Part shown: one piece after another, positions 19,803-26,369 of the stretch
Position numbering within the stretch: position 1 is the first letter of the stretch
Layout: each line of letters opens with the position of its first letter
Source of the DNA: Roseivivax halodurans JCM 10272
Lineage (GTDB): Bacteria; Pseudomonadota; Alphaproteobacteria; Rhodobacterales; Rhodobacteraceae
Length of the DNA: 64,000 nt
Assembly (NCBI RefSeq): GCF_000521785.1
Contig: NZ_JALZ01000005.1
Span: 124,001-188,000, forward strand
Reading direction: 5' to 3'
Notes under the pieces: model-generated
Told to the model about the DNA's origin: nothing
Seen by the model: the letters and a program-made list of their open reading frames with translations, nothing else
Databases searched by the model: none
Position numbers and translations under genes: made by a program

Positions 19803-20185
19803 GCGGCTCCCTCGGATCTGCCCGGGCCAGATAAGGCACCGGTGGCCCGAAGGCCAGAGGCATGACGTCGAAGGGGGATGGGCGGCGGGACCACCACAAC
19901 CGTGTGGTTATCTCATTCCCGAGGACCTGTATATACAGGTGGGCGCCGGAAGTACTCAGACCAGGGCCTGAGCAGAGCCAACTCCCTCGGAATTGCTTAA
20001 GGCCACCGGAATGCAACCGTGTCACGAGAAGGGTAGACCGCCTGCCAATCGAATTAGGAACGGCGCGGCGGCGTGACAAGGGCGCGGCGCTGCGATTTGC
20101 GCGCATTTCGTGACAGATGCGAAGATCGGCGATCAGCACGAAGTCGCCCGCGACAGCCCGATCGGTGGGAGCACCCGCCGCGGAG
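19803..20185 (-). promoter_or_regulatory. 383-bp gap: long ribB leader with a 16-bp palindrome and a possible promoter
   Basis: The only gap over 300 bp. On the minus strand TTGTCA (20074-20079) with a 17-nt spacer and a weak TAATTC (20051-20056) could start a leader of about 240 nt before ribB. Within it, ACCTGTATATACAGGT (19925-19940) is a perfect palindrome, able to be an operator or an RNA hairpin. No FMN riboswitch (RFN) consensus was recognised. No convincing gene is present; an 83-codon plus-strand frame at 19862 lacks a ribosome site and protein-like sequence. Confidence 0.4.
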
Positions 20186-20935
20186 TCACTCGGGAGAGGT
20201 GAAACCGTAACGCTCAAGCTCCTCGGGCAGGAGCACGTAGATCTCGTCCGGCGGCGTCGCGAGGGCGTGGGTCATGACCAGTGGGTCGATCCCCATGTCC
20301 TCGAGATAGGTCATCACCTCGGCCTGACCGCGCTGGATGTCTTCGACGGCGAAGCGCGCGGGAAAGAGGGTGTTCTCGCCGAAGTAATGCTGGTGCACAC
20401 CGACGCTGGCCTCAGCATCGACCGTGCGGCTCGCCCCGCCAGCGAGCAGGTAGGGACAAGCCGAGAAGCAGTATTCGCCCGCCAGCATCTCGGTCCCGAT
20501 CCCCTCGCGCCGCAGATGCCGGCCGAGCCGCAGCGCCTCCTGCACCGCACCTCCCGGAGATTGCAGCACCAGCGTCTCGGGGGCGGGCTGCACCTCCGCG
20601 AGGCGCGCGATGATCCGGTCCGCGTCGCCCTCGGCGATGCCGCCCTCGAGCCGCCAGCGCGCGCCCTCGACCTGCGTGAGCGTCAGCCGCCCGGGCAGAT
20701 CGCCCGGATCGCGCGCGGGTTCGGTCGCCGGACGGGAGCGCGAGGGATCGAAGGTGCGCCGCTGGTCGCCGGGGCGCACGGGCTCGGTCAGTTCCGGCGC
20801 CGACGGCCCGAAGCCGGGCATCGACAGACCGCCCTGGCCGATATCCATGTCGCCGATCACGAGGAGCGCGCCGATCCCGACCTGGAACGCGAGGACACCC
20901 TTCAGCACCCGTCCGATCGAGGTGCCGCCGCTCAC
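20186..20935 (-). CDS. COG3904-type periplasmic protein with a ClpP/crotonase-like fold
   Basis: 249 residues. An N-terminal hydrophobic segment (about 10-28, VLKGVLAFQVGIGALLVI) suggests a signal anchor. A proline/arginine-rich linker (to ~80) follows, then a domain with TLVLQSPGGAVQEALRLGRHLR and YCFSACPYLLAGG. The latter patterns resemble the Gly-rich and Ser-containing loops of ClpP-like proteases, as in COG3904. It starts in a 4-nt overlap with the end of the large membrane protein upstream, so the two are coupled. Catalytic activity is not established; Ser in CFSAC is the candidate nucleophile. Confidence 0.7.
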   Translation of the reverse strand: MSGGTSIGRVLKGVLAFQVGIGALLVIGDMDIGQGGLSMPGFGPSAPELTEPVRPGDQRRTFDPSRSRPATEPARDPGDLPGRLTLTQVEGARWRLEGGIAEGDADRIIARLAEVQPAPETLVLQSPGGAVQEALRLGRHLRREGIGTEMLAGEYCFSACPYLLAGGASRTVDAEASVGVHQHYFGENTLFPARFAVEDIQRGQAEVMTYLEDMGIDPLVMTHALATPPDEIYVLLPEELERYGFTSPE

Positions 20936-22269
20936 GTGCGCCCCTTGAACGGCGCGACGCCGGAAACCGGGCGCTCGTCCTGGGTGGCGTCGGGCGCATC
21001 CGGCGCCTCTTCGGGTGGCGCGGGCGGAGCGTGCCGGTGGTCAAGGTCGTGGACCGCGCCCTCGACGTCGCGCACTGCTTGGAGCGCCGCGCGCAGCTCT
21101 GCCAGCGTGAGCGTGTCCTCGACGCCAGCGCCCTCGCGACCCGTGCGGATCGCGGCCTGCGTGATGGCGAGGATGAAGACGAGCACGGCGGGCAGGAGGT
21201 CAATCGCGATCGCCCCGGCCCAGGATGGCACGAAGTTGCGGGCGTAGAGGATTACCGCATCCGCCGAGGAGACCGGCGTGTAGGTCACCTCCTCGGCGGG
21301 CGCCATGTCCTGCACGTTCTGCGCCGCGCGCTCGAGCGTCTGGGCCCGGCTCGCGAGCACGTCGAGCACCGAGGTGATCGCCGCCTGCTGGCTGCCGCGG
21401 CCCTCCTCGGTCGCGCCGTCGAGCTCGGGCAGCACCACCGAGGCCGAGAGATCCTGCGCCGCCCGCTCCACCAGCGAGGCGACCGAGAGCTGCCGCAGCC
21501 GGGTGATCAGCCCCTGTAGCTGCACCGCCGCTTCGGAAAACTCGACCGACCGCGCCTCGACCGGCCCCTGCTCGACTGTCAGTGCGCGCATCCGGCTGAG
21601 GATCGCGTTGCCCTCCGAGAAGGCCTGCTCGACGAGCGGCGTCTGGCTCGCAATCTGGTCTTCGAGCGCGGCGAGCTCCTCGGATTTCTGAGTGAGGACG
21701 CGAAAGACCGCACCCCGCCCGGCGAGACCCGACAGCGATCCCGCTGCTTCCTGCTCCGAGAGGTCCTGGAACGATTGCCGTACCCGCGCGACGTCACGCT
21801 CGAGCGCCTGACCCGACAGCGCCACCTCGTGCGCGCGTTCGAGGCTCGTCTGGTAATCCTGCACGGTCACAGCGAGGTGCTGCTCCACCGCCGCCGATCC
21901 GGCGAGCGCCGCGGCGTTCAGCCACGACGACATCGCGACGATGGCGAGCGAGCCCACGCCCATCGCCGCAAAGAGCCCGGCCCGCGCGCCCGAGGACCGC
22001 ACAGCGGGAAAGAGCCGCAGCATGTATGACCAGAAAACGAAGATCCCGACCGACACCGCCGTCGCATAGGCGATGGCGGCGAAGACCGTCATCGCGCCGT
22101 TGTCCTCGAGCAAGGACGAGACGCCGAGATAGGTGTAGATGCCGGAGGCCACCGACAGGACGCCGAGCGCGGTGCCCGAGAAGGTCTCGAGCCAGCCGAC
22201 ATGACCTTCGAGTTCGCGCGAATACCGCACCCCGCGCGCCTCGGCCCGGCTCATTCGCTGCTCTGACAT
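20932..22269 (-). CDS. Conserved membrane protein with a long helical extracytoplasmic domain
   Basis: 445 residues, not recognised. Predicted membrane segments lie at about 30-50, 60-82, 95-115 and 345-368. Between the third and fourth sits a ~225-residue, charged, coiled-coil-like region (residues ~120-340) rich in A, E, Q, L and R. The C-terminal tail is cytoplasmic, acidic and proline-rich (APPAPPEEAPDAPDA). The topology resembles a membrane-anchored sensor or scaffold. It is translationally coupled (ATGA) to the COG3904 protein, which suggests a joint envelope function. An ACACTC-rich stretch, with no clear ribosome site, precedes the start. Confidence 0.7.
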   Translation of the reverse strand: MSEQRMSRAEARGVRYSRELEGHVGWLETFSGTALGVLSVASGIYTYLGVSSLLEDNGAMTVFAAIAYATAVSVGIFVFWSYMLRLFPAVRSSGARAGLFAAMGVGSLAIVAMSSWLNAAALAGSAAVEQHLAVTVQDYQTSLERAHEVALSGQALERDVARVRQSFQDLSEQEAAGSLSGLAGRGAVFRVLTQKSEELAALEDQIASQTPLVEQAFSEGNAILSRMRALTVEQGPVEARSVEFSEAAVQLQGLITRLRQLSVASLVERAAQDLSASVVLPELDGATEEGRGSQQAAITSVLDVLASRAQTLERAAQNVQDMAPAEEVTYTPVSSADAVILYARNFVPSWAGAIAIDLLPAVLVFILAITQAAIRTGREGAGVEDTLTLAELRAALQAVRDVEGAVHDLDHRHAPPAPPEEAPDAPDATQDERPVSGVAPFKGRT

Positions 22270-22357
22270 CTTACACTCCCACCACTCGGCTCCTTAAACT
22301 ATGTACGAACGGCGCCCCGGCAAAGTCAGCACACACCCGCGCGAGGGTCTTGCGCAT

Positions 22358-22372
22358 GTTCGCCCATTGTTC
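22358..22372 (+). promoter_or_regulatory. LexA-binding SOS box upstream of mmcB
   Basis: GTTC-GCCCATT-GTTC matches exactly the alphaproteobacterial LexA direct repeat GTTC-N7-GTTC. It ends 13 nt before the mmcB start codon, a position that would block initiation. mmcB of Caulobacter is known as SOS-regulated, which fits. Confidence 0.8.
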
Positions 22373-22385
22373 CTAAATTCGCTTC

Positions 22386-22853
22386 ATGCCTTTCGATCCC
22401 GACCCGATTCTCATGCCCGGTCAGCTTCTCGCCCGCGGTGTCTGCCGCCACCTTTCGGGCGCGCTCGGCTTTGCCTGCGTCGAGGAATTCGTGCCCGAGC
22501 GGGGCAAGCGCGTCGACGTGATGGCGCTCGGCCCCAAGGGCGAGATCTGGGTGGTGGAATGCAAGTCGAGCCGGGCCGACTTCATGTCCGACGGCAAGTG
22601 GGAGGGGTATCTCGACTGGTGCGACCGGTATTTCTGGGCGGTGGATGAGGCCTTCCCGACCGACCTGCTGCCGGACGGGACAGGCCTCATCGTCGCGGAC
22701 GCCTACGACGCCGAGGTGCTGCGCATGGCGCCCGAGCACAAGCTCGCCGGCGCCCGGCGCAATGCGCTGATCCGCAAGTTCGCCTTCCACGCCGCGCGCC
22801 GCCTGCAGGCCGCGCGCGATCCCGAGGCGATCAGCGTTTGGACTTCGGTTTGA
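22386..22853 (+). CDS. mmcB: MmcB family DNA repair protein (PD-(D/E)XK nuclease-like)
   Basis: 155 residues. The core RVDVMALGPKGEIWVVECKSS gives the D...E-x-K signature of the restriction-endonuclease fold (D at ~45, ECK at ~58-60), followed by SDGKWEGYLDWCDRYFWAV. MmcB relatives protect alphaproteobacteria against mitomycin C damage. The LexA box directly upstream supports SOS induction. Its 3' end overlaps the convergent DUF6324 gene by 23 bp. Confidence 0.88.
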   Translation: MPFDPDPILMPGQLLARGVCRHLSGALGFACVEEFVPERGKRVDVMALGPKGEIWVVECKSSRADFMSDGKWEGYLDWCDRYFWAVDEAFPTDLLPDGTGLIVADAYDAEVLRMAPEHKLAGARRNALIRKFAFHAARRLQAARDPEAISVWTSV

Positions 22854-23031
22854 CCCTGGCCGCGGCCTCGGCGGCGCCGGTGAGTTCCTCGGCGATCTCG
22901 CGCGCCTCGTCGGGAGAGAAATCCATCGGGACCTCGACCCCGTCGGCACTGATGTAGAGCCGCACCATCCCCTGATCGGTCGGCCCGATCTGCAGGTTGG
23001 CTTCCATGTCGCGTTCGTCGTTGATGCCCAT
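22831..23031 (-). CDS. Small DUF6324-type protein
   Basis: 66 residues from the ATG at 23031, which has a GGAGGAC ribosome site; a longer in-frame start at 23079 is less likely. The sequence is acidic with a conserved NLQIGPTDQGMVRLYISADG then EVPMDF and an EEL-rich helix, ending in a basic KPKSKR tail. It matches a small family found beside mmcB in Rhodobacteraceae; function unknown. Its last 23 bp overlap the end of mmcB on the other strand, so SOS transcription of mmcB would run antisense into it. Confidence 0.75.
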   Translation of the reverse strand: MGINDERDMEANLQIGPTDQGMVRLYISADGVEVPMDFSPDEAREIAEELTGAAEAAARVKPKSKR

Positions 23032-23141
23032 CGGGTCCTCCGTCCGGCGGCGCGCGCCGGGCATGTCTGCTGAATTCAAGGTGCAGCGAAATACGCGCTG
23101 GGGCGTTGAAAATCAAGCCGCGGCATGTCTCTGATACCCTC

Positions 23142-23621
23142 ATGGACGTCCGTTTGAGAGAATTCGGACCCGCCGACGCCGACTGGCTGGTCGAGGCTCA
23201 CGGCACGCATTACGCGGCCGAAGAGGGGTTCGATGCGAGCTTCGCCCGTCTCGTGCGCCGGATCGTCGACGACTTTCTCGCGTCGCACGACCCAGGCTGC
23301 GAACGCGGCTGGATCGCCGAGGCGGACGGCACCCGGCTCGGCTGCATCTTCTGCGTGAACGCCGGGGAGGGCGCCGCGAAGCTGCGGCTCTTCCTGCTGA
23401 TGCCGGAGGCGCGCGGGCAGGGGCTCGGCCGGCACCTGCTGCAGACCTGCATGGGCTGGGCGCGGGAGCGGGGTTATACCCGGATGGTGCTCTGGACCCA
23501 CGAGAGCCACCGCGCGGCCTGCGCGCTTTATGCCCGCACCGGCTGGAGCTGCGTTTCCTCGCGCCCGGTGCACAGCTTCGGGCAGGACCTTGTCGAGCTG
23601 CACTGGGAAATCGCGCTCTGA
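23142..23621 (+). CDS. GNAT family N-acetyltransferase
   Basis: 159 residues. The acetyl-CoA binding motif A is seen as LFLLMPEARGQGLGRHLLQT (about 84-103), followed by motif B with HRAACALYARTGWSCVSS. The protein transfers an acetyl group to an amine of unknown identity. The start at 23142 gives the normal GNAT N-terminal strand (DVRLREFGPADADWLVEAH). It stands alone upstream of tRNA-His. Confidence 0.85.
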   Translation: MDVRLREFGPADADWLVEAHGTHYAAEEGFDASFARLVRRIVDDFLASHDPGCERGWIAEADGTRLGCIFCVNAGEGAAKLRLFLLMPEARGQGLGRHLLQTCMGWARERGYTRMVLWTHESHRAACALYARTGWSCVSSRPVHSFGQDLVELHWEIAL

Positions 23622-23648
23622 CGCGGCGCGAGATCGCCGCAAGCGGGG

Positions 23649-23676
23649 TTGCATCACTTTCGATGAGGCGCTAAAT
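23649..23676 (+). promoter_or_regulatory. Possible promoter of tRNA-His
   Basis: TTGCAT (23649-23654), a 16-nt spacer and CTAAAT (23671-23676) lie 12 nt before the tRNA 5' end. Both boxes are partial matches only. Confidence 0.35.
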
Positions 23677-23688
23677 GCCCGCTCCAGT

Positions 23689-23765
23689 GCCGCCTTAGCT
23701 CAGTAGGTTAGAGCGCTAGATTGTGGATCTAGAGGTCCCCCGTTCGAGCCGGGGAGGCGGTACCA
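23689..23765 (+). tRNA. tRNA-His (GTG), alphaproteobacterial A73 type
   Basis: 77 nt with encoded CCA. The acceptor GCCGCCT pairs with AGGCGGT, giving a G1-U72 wobble. The discriminator is A73 and the base before G1 is T, so there is no genomic G-1. Anticodon stem CTAGA/TCTAG encloses TTGTGGA, giving GTG. These departures from the universal G-1:C73 rule are known for an alphaproteobacterial subgroup with a matching divergent histidyl-tRNA synthetase. Confidence 0.95.
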
Positions 23766-23826
23766 TTCCTTCAGACGGAAACCCGACCGGGCAGGGGCTC
23801 CGCGCCGCCGCGCGTTCCGCGCGTCT

Positions 23827-23852
23827 CCCCGGGATATTTACGTCAAGAAGAA
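23827..23852 (-). repeat. Dispersed TTCTTCTTG element, copy 4
   Basis: On the minus strand TTCTTCTTG, ACGT, AAATATCCC, GGGG. It begins 2 nt after the stop codon of the DUF6476 gene and is in the same sense. The sequence after it (GACGCGCGGAACGCGCGG) can form a short GC hairpin. The tRNA-His gene lies on the other side. Confidence 0.75.
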
Positions 23853-23854
23853 GA

Positions 23855-24157
23855 TCACGGCGCGGTCTCGATCGCCACGCGCTGGCGGATCTCGCCGGTC
23901 AGGCGGTCGAAGATCAGGATCTCGTCGGCATCCGTCACGACGGCGTACCATTCCTCGCCCTGCGTCAGTGCCGTGGCGCGGGCGCCGCCCGGCAGGGAAA
24001 TCTCCGCGGGGAGCGGCATCGAGGGCGCGCGCAGGCGGATGACAAGCGCGGCCGCCACCGTTAGAACCCCGCCGATCATCACGATCGTCAGCACCGTCAC
24101 CAGCGCCTTGATGAACCGCAGATCTGGGGCGCCGGGCTCTTTTGGAGTTTCGTCCAT
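23855..24157 (-). CDS. DUF6476 family single-pass membrane protein
   Basis: 100 residues from the ATG at 24157. One transmembrane helix at about 18-40 (ALVTVLTIVMIGGVLTVAAA) is followed by a periplasmic beta-rich domain with LPGGARATALTQGEEWYAVV and ILIFDRLTGEIRQRV, which resembles a single PQQ/WD-like blade. The family is restricted to Rhodobacteraceae and relatives; function unknown. Its start codon overlaps the divergent rluD start within a shared CATG. Confidence 0.72.
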   Translation of the reverse strand: MDETPKEPGAPDLRFIKALVTVLTIVMIGGVLTVAAALVIRLRAPSMPLPAEISLPGGARATALTQGEEWYAVVTDADEILIFDRLTGEIRQRVAIETAP

Positions 24158-25211
24158 GTCCACCCGCACCTTCCGCGTCACGATTCAGGCGGCGCCGCCC
24201 GCCCGCCTTGATAAGGCGCTGGCCCGCGATGTGCCAGAGGAGGCCGGCCTGTCGCGCACGCGACTCGCGCGGCTCATCGCGGACGGGGCGGTGACGCGGG
24301 CGGGGGCGGCGCTGACCGATGCCAAAGGGGCTGTCGCGGAGGGCGACGAGATCGAGATCGCCGTCCCCGAGGCCGCCGAGGTCGAGACCGCGCCGGAGGA
24401 CATCCCGCTGCGGATCCTGCACGAGGACGACGACCTCTGCGTCGTGATGAAACCCGCGGGCATGGTGGTGCATCCCGCGCCGGGCAGTCCGTCGGGGACG
24501 CTAGTGAACGCGCTCCTGCACCATTTCGGGGAAGACCTTTCGGGCATCGGCGGCGAGAAGCGGCCCGGCATCGTGCACCGGATCGACAAGGATACGAGCG
24601 GGCTTCTGGTAGTGGCGAAAACCGACCGCGCGCATCACGGGCTCGCCGAGCAGTTCGAGGCGCATACGGTCGAGCGGCGCTACCTCGCGCTCTGCCACGG
24701 CGTTCCTGATACCGGCGATCCGCGCTTGCGCGGCACCCGCGGCGTGTCGATCGAGCCGGGCGCGGTCGTGAAGGTCACGAGCGGCATCGGGCGCCACCGC
24801 ACCGACCGGCAGCGGCAGGCGGTCTATTTCGGCACCGGACGCCGCGCGGTGACGCGGGCGCAGGTGATCGAGAGCTTCGGTGCGCCGCCCGCCGTGGCGC
24901 TCATCGAGTGCCGGCTCGAGACCGGGCGCACGCACCAGATCCGCGTACATCTGACCCATGCGGGGCACGCCCTCGTGGGTGACCCGGTCTACGGCACCAA
25001 CCGCAAGGTGCCGCAGAAGGCTCTGCCCAGCCCCGCCGCCGCGGCGCTGAGAGCGTTTCCCAGACAGGCGCTCCATGCCGCCTCGCTCGGTTTCGAACAC
25101 CCCGTCACCGGCGAAACGATGCGGTTCGAGGCCGAGCTTCCGCAGGACATGGCCGAGCTGATCACGCTTCTGCGAACAGGTGGGCTCGAAACACACAGCA
25201 CGAGTGCTTGA
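24156..25211 (+). CDS. rluD: 23S rRNA pseudouridine synthase, RluD/RluA family
   Basis: 351 residues. An N-terminal S4-like RNA-binding domain (LDKALARDVPEEAGLSRTRL) precedes the catalytic domain with VVMKPAGMVVHP and the nucleophile motif GIVHRIDKDTSGLLVVAKTD (D in RIDKDT). TGRTHQIRVHL, a family signature, is present. It isomerises uridines in 23S rRNA helix 69 or a related site; the RluD assignment is by length and S4 domain. The start at 24156 has GGAG 9 nt upstream. Confidence 0.92.
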   Translation: MSTRTFRVTIQAAPPARLDKALARDVPEEAGLSRTRLARLIADGAVTRAGAALTDAKGAVAEGDEIEIAVPEAAEVETAPEDIPLRILHEDDDLCVVMKPAGMVVHPAPGSPSGTLVNALLHHFGEDLSGIGGEKRPGIVHRIDKDTSGLLVVAKTDRAHHGLAEQFEAHTVERRYLALCHGVPDTGDPRLRGTRGVSIEPGAVVKVTSGIGRHRTDRQRQAVYFGTGRRAVTRAQVIESFGAPPAVALIECRLETGRTHQIRVHLTHAGHALVGDPVYGTNRKVPQKALPSPAAAALRAFPRQALHAASLGFEHPVTGETMRFEAELPQDMAELITLLRTGGLETHSTSA

Positions 25212-25284
25212 GCGCACTGACATCCGGGATCACCTCGGGCACCGACGGCGTTATAGATTTGAAAACGAGTCGAGAGCAGTCTCG

Positions 25285-25313
25285 CTTGAAACCCCTCGGG
25301 CGCCTCCCCACAT
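25285..25313 (+). promoter_or_regulatory. RpoH (sigma-32)-type promoter before rpoH
   Basis: CTTGAAA (25285-25291), a 14-nt spacer and CCCCACAT (25306-25313) match the sigma-32 consensus CTTGAAA-N13-17-CCCCATNT with one mismatch. It lies 46 nt before the rpoH start, implying autoregulation or control by a second RpoH. Confidence 0.6.
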
Positions 25314-25359
25314 ACCGTCAAAAGGTATGTTAAGCCCATAAACATCTGGAGGGATGGTC

Positions 25360-26256
25360 ATGAGCAATTACGGCAACCTCCCGGCGCCGTCCCCGGAAGC
25401 CGGGCTGAGCAAGTACCTCTCCGAGATCCGGAAGTTCCCGCTTTTGGAGCCGGAAGAGGAATACATGCTCGCCAAGCGTTGGGTCGAGGACCAGGACACC
25501 CAGTCCGCGCACCGGCTTGTCACCTCGCATCTGCGCCTCGCGGCGAAGATCGCGATGGGATATCGCGGCTACGGGCTGCCGCAGGCAGAGGTCATCTCCG
25601 AAGCCAATGTGGGCCTCATGCAGGCGGTGAAGCGTTTCGATCCCGAGAAGGGCTTCCGTCTTGCGACATACGCGATGTGGTGGATTCGCGCCTCGATCCA
25701 GGAATACATCCTTCGCTCCTGGAGCCTCGTGAAACTCGGCACGACCTCGGCGCAGAAGAAGCTGTTCTTCAATCTCCGCAAGGCCAAGAGCCGCATCGGC
25801 GCGCTGGAGGACGGCGATCTGCGGCCCGAACACGTGCAGAAGATCGCGACGGACCTCGGCGTGACCGAGGACGAGGTGATCTCGATGAACCGGCGCCTGT
25901 CGGGCTCGGACGCCTCGCTCAACGCCCAGGTCGGGCAGGAGGGCGAGGGCTCGATGCAGTGGCAGGACTGGCTCGAGGACGAAGACGCCAACCAGGCCGA
26001 CGATTACGAGGCCAAGGACGAGTTGGAGCAGCGCCGCGCGCTTCTCGCCGACGCGATGGATGTGCTCAATGGCCGCGAGCGCGACATCCTCACAAAGCGG
26101 CGTCTCTCCGAGCAGCCGATGACGCTCGAGGACCTGTCGGGCGAATACGACGTCAGCCGCGAGCGTATCCGCCAAATCGAGGTGCGTGCCTTCGAGAAGC
26201 TCCAGAAGCGCATGACCGAGCTTGCCAAGGAGCAGGGGATGATGGCCTCAGCCTGA
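25360..26256 (+). CDS. rpoH: RNA polymerase heat-shock sigma factor RpoH
   Basis: 298 residues, the size of RpoH in this group. Regions 2.1-2.4 (HRLVTSHLRLAAKIAMGYRG, ATYAMWWIRASIQEYILRSW) are followed by the RpoH box QKKLFFNLRKAK, which separates heat-shock sigmas from others, and region 4.2 with EYDVSRERIRQIEVRAFEKL. It directs polymerase to chaperone and protease promoters. The ATG at 25360 is preferred over 25354 because the TGGAGGG ribosome site would be too close to the first. A hairpin terminator follows. Confidence 0.95.
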   Translation: MSNYGNLPAPSPEAGLSKYLSEIRKFPLLEPEEEYMLAKRWVEDQDTQSAHRLVTSHLRLAAKIAMGYRGYGLPQAEVISEANVGLMQAVKRFDPEKGFRLATYAMWWIRASIQEYILRSWSLVKLGTTSAQKKLFFNLRKAKSRIGALEDGDLRPEHVQKIATDLGVTEDEVISMNRRLSGSDASLNAQVGQEGEGSMQWQDWLEDEDANQADDYEAKDELEQRRALLADAMDVLNGRERDILTKRRLSEQPMTLEDLSGEYDVSRERIRQIEVRAFEKLQKRMTELAKEQGMMASA

Positions 26257-26277
26257 GTTCCACTTCGACAAGGACAG

Positions 26278-26305
26278 AACGCCGGGCCCCTTCGGGTCCG
26301 GCGTT
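26278..26305 (+). terminator. Rho-independent terminator of rpoH
   Basis: AACGCCGG and CGGCGTT arms enclose a GCCC-CTTC-GGGT inner stem, followed by a T-containing tail. It starts 21 nt after the rpoH stop. Confidence 0.8.
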
Positions 26306-26369
26306 TCCGTTTGCGCATTCTCGCCCTGCGCCGGAGGATGCCGCGAAGACGAAAATAAGGAGCGCAGAC

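Noticed and set aside
19925-19940. Lux box or E. coli-type LexA box
   Set aside because: Half-sites match but the spacing is wrong for both (4 bp instead of 8 for lux; 6 instead of 10 between CTG and CAG).
19862-20113. 83-codon plus-strand open frame
   Set aside because: No ribosome site, rare-looking composition, and it sits antisense to the presumed ribB leader.
19803-20185. FMN riboswitch before ribB
   Set aside because: No RFN-type conserved blocks were recognised on the minus strand; only the length of the leader suggests regulation.
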